The translations under genes and the position numbers were made by a program. This document shows, one piece after another, positions 6,934-9,983 of a DNA stretch of 9,983 nucleotides (the first letter of the stretch is position 1; each line of letters begins with the position of its first letter). The stretch is from Spirochaetota bacterium (GTDB taxonomy: Bacteria; Spirochaetota; Spirochaetia; B11-G9), in assembly GCA_003641695.1 (NCBI GenBank), contig QNBL01000068.1, forward strand, positions 1-9,983. The letters are read 5' to 3'. The notes under the pieces were generated by a model that saw nothing but the letters and a program-made list of their open reading frames with translations, was not told where the DNA came from and ran no database searches.

Positions 6934-8147
6934 ACTATGTTTTCTCCTTTGATATTGCGTATTTCCAGCAGAGTGTAGATCTGTTTACGAAGCTGCTCTT
7001 TTTGAGCAGCACTTTTTGATAAAAAGGCAACAAATCCCGCTCTGCAGGATGAATTTTCTCTTCTTCCTATTATTTTACCCGGTGGAAGAAGATATTTTCC
7101 GTTAATAACACCGGGGATTTTCTTTATATTATCCATGTTTCCATTTTCTTTTATTGTTCCTTCCCTGGTAAAGAAAAGAAGAACACTTCCGAATCCGGGT
7201 TCTGGAAACTTAAAACTATCAAGAGGTTGTACATCCGCTTTCCCTTTTTCTGCAAGCTGAAATTGGAGGTCCAGAATATCAATACCGGTTAAAGCCGGAA
7301 TAAACTCATCTTCATAGGCACCTCCAATACGGGAAGCAACCTCATTCACTTTAATTCCCTCATCACCGATTAACATCTGAATGTATACAGGTCCGTTCTC
7401 AATTTTAAAGGAGGTTACAATGTTTTGTGATATTTCAATGATTTCTTTGCCGTAACGGTTAAAGTGTCTGGAAGGATACTCGTGAGATGTACATACGCCA
7501 ATATGGGGTTCATTGTTCCGGGTTACCCTGTCGGTTATGGTTATCGGGTAAAAAGATCCTTCAGAGCTCCATCCGCTCACGGTAACCTCTTCAGAAGGGT
7601 AGAACTCTTCCACCAAAGCTGAAGTTTCGCGTGAGTAGGACAGAACATCAGGAAGAAAAGCTGCAAGCTCATCTGATGTATTGACCTTATACACTCCCCG
7701 CTGTCCCTGACTGTCCACCGGCTTAACTACCAGCGGAAAATTTAATGCTGAAATTTCTTGAGGAGTAAAGCCTTTTTGTATCAGTGTAAATCTTGAAGTA
7801 GGGATATTATTCTGCACAAAAAGAGGTTTCATTATCCTCTTGTTGGTTACCGCATGTGCAGTTTTCACACTAATTCCAAAAGGAATTCGCAGTGCATCAG
7901 CAACCTGAGCACAGGTAAGTACCGGCTGATCAGTTCCCAATGTCAGGATAGCATCAATATTTTCCGATTGAGCTCCCTTTAGCGTTTCTGCAAAGCTGAA
8001 GGTGTCTGCCTTTACAAAAAAATCGGCTTCAAGGGCTCCGGGGCAGTGTGGATTCATGTCGCTTACAACAACTGTATATCCCTTTTTTTTTGCCCTGCGG
8101 ACAGCATTCAGCTGCCCGTCCCCTCCGCCTGCAATCATAAGTTTCAT
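6918..8147 (-). CDS. ATP-grasp ligase of unknown substrate
   Basis: A 409-residue cytoplasmic enzyme. The N-terminal Rossmann-like part starts MKLMIAGGGDGQLNAVRRAKKKGY and contains LTLGTDQPVLTCAQVADAL (about 69-86), as in PurK/biotin-carboxylase-type ATP-grasp proteins. TNKRIMKPLF leads into the nucleotide-binding domain: FPLVVKPVDSQGQRGV (Lys142, glycine-rich loop 145-151), then VEEFYPSEEVTVSGW. The metal/ATP site is KVNEVASRIGG (Asn268, Glu269, Arg273). The family activates a carboxylate as an acyl-phosphate and joins it to an amine, thiol or other nucleophile. Nothing visible identifies the substrates. It is not a purine gene by context: it lies between a GT2 gene (ATGA overlap upstream) and an ABC importer (16-nt overlap downstream). 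I infer a role in building or decorating the transferred group, or in using the imported solute. Confidence 0.87.
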   Translation of the reverse strand: MKLMIAGGGDGQLNAVRRAKKKGYTVVVSDMNPHCPGALEADFFVKADTFSFAETLKGAQSENIDAILTLGTDQPVLTCAQVADALRIPFGISVKTAHAVTNKRIMKPLFVQNNIPTSRFTLIQKGFTPQEISALNFPLVVKPVDSQGQRGVYKVNTSDELAAFLPDVLSYSRETSALVEEFYPSEEVTVSGWSSEGSFYPITITDRVTRNNEPHIGVCTSHEYPSRHFNRYGKEIIEISQNIVTSFKIENGPVYIQMLIGDEGIKVNEVASRIGGAYEDEFIPALTGIDILDLQFQLAEKGKADVQPLDSFKFPEPGFGSVLLFFTREGTIKENGNMDNIKKIPGVINGKYLLPPGKIIGRRENSSCRAGFVAFLSKSAAQKEQLRKQIYTLLEIRNIKGENIVCEYL

Positions 8148-8860
8148 ATAACGGTATACTCCAATTCTCCTGCTCTGCTTTTAGGTCGTATCCAGGCAGG
8201 GATGTACGGGGAACTGCCAATAAGGGAAATCCCGAGTTTAAAAAGATCCGGAAGGTTGTATCGTGTATCGGATTCCCTGGAAGTGTAGCTCACCGTCATG
8301 TTTCCAATCCGTGTTGTGCGTCGGAGTATTTCCACCGAAAGATACCGGTACTCCGTTACATTTTTAATAACAGCATCTGCCAGAGTCCTCTTTATTAATC
8401 TAAAACTGGAAACGGATACTCCCCGGGGCTTTCTGAAAAACAGAGTAAAAATACCATCGCGTATCAGGGATCCCGCTCTTCGGACCATACCCCTGTTCAT
8501 GTGAGTCGGAACAGCAAATACTACGTCAAAATCCTCCTGTACTGCTTTTCTAAGCAGAGCATCAAAGTATTCAGGGTTATGGGAAAGGTCGTCATCTGCT
8601 GTAATAATGCAATCCCCTGATGCACAAAAGAGGCCGGCAAGCGTGGCCAGCTGCTGCCCATAATTGGTTTTTAAAAAGACACCTTTTATGTCTATTCCTT
8701 CGTTCCTGAGTTTCAGTATCACCGGTAGGGGGCGTATGGCGCTGCCGTCATCAACGATAAGAATCTCAAAACCGGTTTTAACCCTACAGGTAATTTCTCT
8801 GCAAAGTTTTTCCAGGACAGGCGCTCCATTATAGGAGGGAACCACAATTGATAGTTTCAT
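8144..8860 (-). CDS. Soluble GT2 glycosyltransferase, DPM1/ArnC-like
   Basis: A 238-residue GT-A fold transferase. It starts MKLSIVVPSYNG, then has ILIVDDGS (33-40, nucleotide site), KTNYGQQLATLAG (64-76) and TADDDLSHNPE (88-98, the DxD-type metal site). The later SRESDTRYNLPDLFKLG matches the conserved acceptor region of polyprenyl-phosphate sugar transferases such as DPM1, GtrB and ArnC. ArnC and GtrB normally continue with two membrane helices; here the protein ends about 25 residues later without any, so it is soluble or peripheral. Predicted role: moving a sugar from a nucleotide donor to undecaprenyl phosphate on the inner face. The start at 8860 was chosen because MKLSIVVPSYNG is the natural GT2 N-terminus, 2 nt after the stop of the preceding gene. 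The open frame continues 17 codons upstream without family similarity. The stop overlaps the ATP-grasp start (ATGA). Confidence 0.88.
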   Translation of the reverse strand: MKLSIVVPSYNGAPVLEKLCREITCRVKTGFEILIVDDGSAIRPLPVILKLRNEGIDIKGVFLKTNYGQQLATLAGLFCASGDCIITADDDLSHNPEYFDALLRKAVQEDFDVVFAVPTHMNRGMVRRAGSLIRDGIFTLFFRKPRGVSVSSFRLIKRTLADAVIKNVTEYRYLSVEILRRTTRIGNMTVSYTSRESDTRYNLPDLFKLGISLIGSSPYIPAWIRPKSRAGELEYTVI

Positions 8861-8862
8861 TG

Positions 8863-9225
8863 TCACCCGGCACCTCCGGCATTCCAGATAATAAACCCTG
8901 ACAGAATGCATAATCCGCCTGTTATATGGAAAAGTGATAGTTTCTCATGGAGAAAGAAACGGCTGAGAATAATAACCAATACATATCCCAACCCGTTAAA
9001 ACTGAATGCTCTGTTAAGGGGCAGCAAAGACAGTGCATTAATATAGAAAACAGGGGCAGCAACTACTGCAGCTGTCCCAATGACAAGGGGTATGTTAAAA
9101 GCGGATCTAATAAGCAGACCGGCTCCCTGACCTGTCTTAATTCTCATTGCCCCGCGTTTTACCAATATCTGAGATCCTGCTGTTAAAAGAATCATTATGC
9201 AAAGGAGTAGATACCCTGTAATCAT
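8863..9225 (-). CDS. Small four-helix membrane protein, EamA/SMR type (ArnF/ArnE-like)
   Basis: A 120-residue protein with four hydrophobic helices (about 3-20, 42-63, 72-92 and 97-114). The first helix ends with GSQILVKRGAM, where EmrE-type drug exporters carry their essential Glu in a nearby position; none is present here. The end RAFSFNGLGYVLVIILSRFFL...EKLS...GGLCILSG follows the pattern of ArnE/ArnF. These subunits form the proposed flippase for undecaprenyl-phosphate-aminoarabinose. It is the second of two such genes, with an ATGA overlap, and GGGGG lies 4 nt before the ATG. Predicted role: half of a heterodimeric flippase moving the lipid-linked sugar to the periplasmic face. The carrier-lipid role is inferred from the adjacent GT2 and the convergent GT-C gene. 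Confidence 0.8.
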   Translation of the reverse strand: MITGYLLLCIMILLTAGSQILVKRGAMRIKTGQGAGLLIRSAFNIPLVIGTAAVVAAPVFYINALSLLPLNRAFSFNGLGYVLVIILSRFFLHEKLSLFHITGGLCILSGFIIWNAGGAG

Positions 9226-9590
9226 ATTTCCCCCTTTCCGTACCGTTCTCCGATCCCGGTCAGGATAACACCTGCCGCAATTAACAAAGCTCCTCCAGCG
9301 TTGAATACTGTGATAGCTTCTTTGAATAATAGAGAAGACACCGCTAAAACAAGGATATAATTAAGGCTGAGTACAGGATATGCAAAAACAAGCCTCAATT
9401 TCCTGACAACCCATATCCAGAGTATTCCTCTGAGAAGCAAACACGTATAACTTAAGAGAGAAAAGATGTTCAAAAGGCTGCTGCCGTTTTGAATCAGTAT
9501 TCCTGCCTTCTTTGCCATGATTTGTCCGCATAGCATGATGCCTATGGTAATAGGTAAAGGCAGCCAGGTTAAGGCAGAATGTTTATGCAT
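9222..9590 (-). CDS. Small four-helix membrane protein, EamA/SMR type (ArnE-like)
   Basis: A 122-residue, four-helix protein and the first gene of the minus-strand operon. Its first helix carries MLCGQIMAKKAG, close to the AGQLCQKQA pattern I recall from E. coli ArnE. The third and fourth helices read FAYPVLSLNYILVL...LLFKE and NAGGALLIAAGVILTG, again ArnE-like (AYPMLSLNF...HEP...GGIVILG). The EmrE catalytic Glu is replaced by Gln or absent, arguing against proton-coupled drug export. The ATG at 9590 is preceded by GGAG (plus-strand 9601-9604) at 10 nt. The TGA overlaps the next gene's ATG. It is expected to pair with that next protein as a lipid-linked sugar flippase. Confidence 0.82.
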   Translation of the reverse strand: MHKHSALTWLPLPITIGIMLCGQIMAKKAGILIQNGSSLLNIFSLLSYTCLLLRGILWIWVVRKLRLVFAYPVLSLNYILVLAVSSLLFKEAITVFNAGGALLIAAGVILTGIGERYGKGEI

Positions 9591-9672
9591 AAATTCCGGT
9601 CTCCGGAGATTTGTATAACAGAATCATAATCGGGGCTTATACATACTGTATAAACCCCTGAAATAGAAATTT
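9591..9672 (-). promoter_or_regulatory. Leader gap before the seven-gene operon
   Basis: This 82-nt gap lies between the DUF81 gene and the first operon gene. It holds the ribosome binding site GGAG within the palindrome TCTCCGGAGA (9600-9609), and TATACA on the minus strand (9612-9617) as a weak -10 candidate. It also holds the larger inverted repeat listed separately. No convincing -35 is paired with the -10, so the operon may instead be read through from the DUF81 gene. Confidence 0.3.
9632..9658. repeat. 27-nt imperfect inverted repeat (operator or terminator candidate)
   Basis: The arms GGGGCTTATACA and TGTATAAACCCC flank a TAC centre, pairing 11 of 12 positions with one C/A mismatch. 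It lies 14 nt past the stop of the DUF81 gene and 41 nt before the next gene. There is no T-run on either side, so an intrinsic terminator is doubtful. The near-symmetry, with -10-like TATACA/TATAAG inside the arms, would suit a dimeric regulator site. Confidence 0.45.
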
Positions 9673-9983
9673 TTACCATATATGGATGCCAAAAAGATTA
9701 CTAATAAACTTTGCAGCAACATAAAGAAAATATATGCCAAAAATCAGTTTTAAAGTATTCGGCTTGATTTTCTTAATGGTAAGAGCTCCAATCTGTGCTC
9801 CAATTATTGTTCCTGAAGCCAAAACAAGTGCCGCACCGGGAAATACAAAACCTTGAACTAACTTAATAGTTCCTCCTACCAACGCCATAGGTATCATTAC
9901 AGCCAGAGAAGTTCCCATTGTAATGTAAACAGGGGCACCAAAGAGATATATCAGACCTGGTACCAGTGCATAACCCCCTCCCA
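9673..9983 (-). CDS. TauE/SafE (DUF81) family permease, C-terminal part (5' partial)
   Basis: About 102 residues are visible; the start lies beyond the right edge. The frame opens with GGGYALVPGLIYLFGAP, then VYITMGTSLAVMIP, a family-typical repeat half in which Gly-rich and GTSL motifs are conserved. Hydrophobic helices follow, around FPGAALVLASGTIIGAQIG and IFGIYFLYVAAKFI, with a lysine-rich cytoplasmic connector (KKIKPNTLK) between them. The family exports or imports sulfite, sulfoacetate and other small anions, or remains uncharacterised; the substrate cannot be assigned from this fragment. It runs in the same direction as the downstream operon, 82 nt away, and could be cotranscribed. Confidence 0.85.
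   Translation of the reverse strand, partial: GGGYALVPGLIYLFGAPVYITMGTSLAVMIPMALVGGTIKLVQGFVFPGAALVLASGTIIGAQIGALTIKKIKPNTLKLIFGIYFLYVAAKFISNLFGIHIW

Noticed and set aside
8861..8911. 17-codon upstream extension of the GT2 gene
   Set aside because: It overlaps the end of the preceding membrane-protein gene and encodes a Cys/Arg-rich stretch with no family similarity. The GT2 fold starts at MKLSIVVPSYNG.
8863..9590. Drug-exporter (EmrE/QacE) identity for the two small membrane proteins
   Set aside because: The essential membrane Glu of drug-exporting SMR proteins is not seen in either first helix, and the pair with a GT2 fits the ArnE/F-like flippase branch better.

Overview
The window reads as a bacterial chromosome segment of moderate, slightly AT-rich composition. 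It is densely packed with genes and has no tRNA, rRNA, CRISPR array, integrase or transposase. Lipoprotein signals and an Arn-like lipid-carrier glycan module suggest a diderm. The exported rhodanese has a signal peptide ending VFA|NGSDEG, a style I associate with spirochaete periplasmic proteins. A spirochaete is therefore my best guess, at low confidence.

Left arm (1-2842, + strand): the 3' end of a thioredoxin-reductase-like flavoenzyme with a degenerate thioredoxin tail, then two exported rhodanese proteins, one a lipoprotein and one periplasmic with two intact active sites. They are tightly spaced and closed by a strong intrinsic terminator (2816-2842). This looks like a redox/sulfane-sulfur operon linking cytoplasmic disulfide reduction to envelope sulfur transfer.

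Middle (2853-4477, + strand): a polytopic GT-C (GT39/ArnT-like) glycosyltransferase, preceded by a good sigma70-like promoter. Its stop codon overlaps the stop of the convergent operon by 4 nt.

Right arm (9590 down to 4474, - strand): seven genes with overlaps or near-zero gaps, in order of transcription. They are two ArnE/ArnF-like four-helix membrane proteins, a soluble DPM1/ArnC-like GT2, an ATP-grasp ligase, and a complete SsuABC/TauABC-type importer (binding lipoprotein, permease, ATPase). The GT2, the small flippase-like pair and the convergent GT-C enzyme together resemble the back half of the Arn pathway: charging the lipid carrier, flipping it, and periplasmic transfer. The usual sugar-nucleotide enzymes are absent. 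An ATP-grasp ligase and an importer for a small anionic or sulfonate-like solute take their place. This combination is the most unusual thing in the window.

Right edge (9673-9983, - strand): the C-terminal part of a TauE/SafE (DUF81) permease. It is separated from the operon by an 82-nt gap containing a 27-nt imperfect inverted repeat.
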